From positions 69,690-133,689 of the forward strand of contig NZ_DF820425.1 in assembly GCF_000617845.2 (NCBI RefSeq): DNA of 64,000 nt. Direction: 5' to 3'. This DNA comes from Bradyrhizobium sp. DOA9. Its GTDB lineage: Bacteria > Pseudomonadota > Alphaproteobacteria > Rhizobiales > Xanthobacteraceae. Made by a program: the position numbers and the translations under genes. Positions 63,528-64,000 of this stretch are shown here, piece by piece (position 1 is the first letter of the stretch; each line of letters starts with the position of its first letter). The notes under the pieces are model-generated. The model searched no databases. It worked only from the letters and a program-made list of their open reading frames with translations, and had not been told where the DNA came from.

Positions 63528-64000
63528 CGCCGTCGGTGCACTCGCCATTCAGATAGGGATCGGCTGGCCGGAAGAATCGGCTGAAGCCGGGTCTGTCTAC
63601 AGCGCTCCTTTGTGTCACGACGACGACCTTGCCGGCCGGTATTTCGCCGCATTCCTTGTTGGTCTTGCTGAAAAACTTCCGCTGCGGCGGGCCCGGCTTG
63701 ATCCGCATCCGCGTGCCCGGAACCATCTTTGCGACGAGCTGGTCCGCCATATCGAGCAGGCGCGAATAGCCAGGCTCGGTCTTCGGCAGGCTCTCGCCGC
63801 CCGGCGGCATCAGCTTCCCGGCGCCAAGGCCGCGCAGGCGCGTGCGCAGCCTGCCGGCGTCGGGATCGCCCGGATAGATCCAGCCGTCCTGTGCCAACAT
63901 GAAGTGCAGCACCGCTTTGTCCTTCTCCGCATCCGATTGCCCCGGGTTGAGGCCGAAATCCGAATGGCAGCCGACGCAGTGCTTCTCGACGAGGCCCTTG
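63484..64000 (-). CDS. c-type cytochrome domain protein, 5' end outside the window
   Basis: A C-terminal fragment of at least 171 residues whose start lies beyond position 64000. The visible beginning reads EKHCVGCHSDFGLNPGQSDA, a CxxCH haem c site. LHFMLAQDGWIYPGDPDAGR and GAGKLMPPGGESLPKTEPGY, which may include the axial Met, follow. The remaining 90 residues are not recognised (GEIPAGKVVVVTQRS, DPYLNGECTDGDGYY). Periplasmic location is expected. It precedes and overlaps the SMP-30-like gene. Confidence 0.72.
   Translation of the reverse strand, partial: KGLVEKHCVGCHSDFGLNPGQSDAEKDKAVLHFMLAQDGWIYPGDPDAGRLRTRLRGLGAGKLMPPGGESLPKTEPGYSRLLDMADQLVAKMVPGTRMRIKPGPPQRKFFSKTNKECGEIPAGKVVVVTQRSAVDRPGFSRFFRPADPYLNGECTDGDGYYIRQEFLVPVQ

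Noticed and set aside
1..64000. CRISPR arrays, rRNA genes, riboswitches
   Set aside because: There are no regularly spaced direct repeats, no rRNA-like stretches and no recognisable riboswitch core, including upstream of the molybdenum genes.

Overview
The window is GC-rich, densely packed alphaproteobacterial chromosome. It most resembles Bradyrhizobium or a close relative, judging by several features: a tricarballylate-type FeS/FAD pair, many orphan periplasmic binding proteins, several class III cyclases, a stand-alone Ku, and typical rhizobial intergenic palindromes. No rRNA, CRISPR array, transposase or integrase was seen. There is one tRNA gene.

Layout. 1-9.1 kb: a TetR regulator with two identical palindromic operators, a fused LplT-Aas lysophospholipid importer/acyltransferase/acyl-ACP synthetase, a tcuBA tricarballylate oxidation pair with a divergent GntR regulator and operator, and a HupE/UreJ-like membrane protein. 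9.1-24.2 kb: a molybdenum/formate block. It contains an NAD-type formate dehydrogenase (alpha subunit plus a fused gamma-beta subunit) and its maturation genes (tusA, moeA, mobB, fdhD, mobA). It continues with a second group: a MoeA fused to a binding-protein-like domain, a divergent MoeA-like protein, a TupA-like oxyanion-binding protein, and a divergent regulator joining a helix-turn-helix to the same kind of binding domain. 24.3-27.7 kb: three unrelated solute-binding proteins without their membrane partners.

28.0-31.3 kb: a tRNA-Ile2(CAU) gene followed directly by a distinctly AT-richer three-gene island. The genes encode a DUF5131 (Gp37/Gp68) three-Cys protein, a TcmP three-Cys-motif partner, and a protein with RNase H/DUF3800-like features. 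They are tightly coupled behind one promoter. This is the strongest candidate for an undescribed, phage-related or defence system. 31.3-41 kb: small conserved proteins, Ku, HutD, and three class III cyclases with different sensory modules.

41.0-43.6 kb: a four-gene bufferin (copper-binding RiPP-like metallophore) operon bufABCD, with an upstream sequence that matches the Caulobacter SigF-type promoter at all but one position. 43.7-50 kb: a methyltransferase, an L,D-transpeptidase, a Wzx-like flippase, a Tat-exported GH10 xylanase and a PCMT-like protein. 50-62.5 kb: a giant SAM-cyclase-ATPase-TPR regulator, head to head with a 2147-residue NRPS (acyl ligase-PCP-C-A-PCP-C, no thioesterase). 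After the NRPS come a Lys-rich small protein, an Sfp-type phosphopantetheinyl transferase and an acetylpolyamine amidohydrolase. The window ends in an SMP-30-like secreted protein and a truncated c-type cytochrome.

Assignments rest on motifs and family knowledge read from translated sequence. No database search was run.
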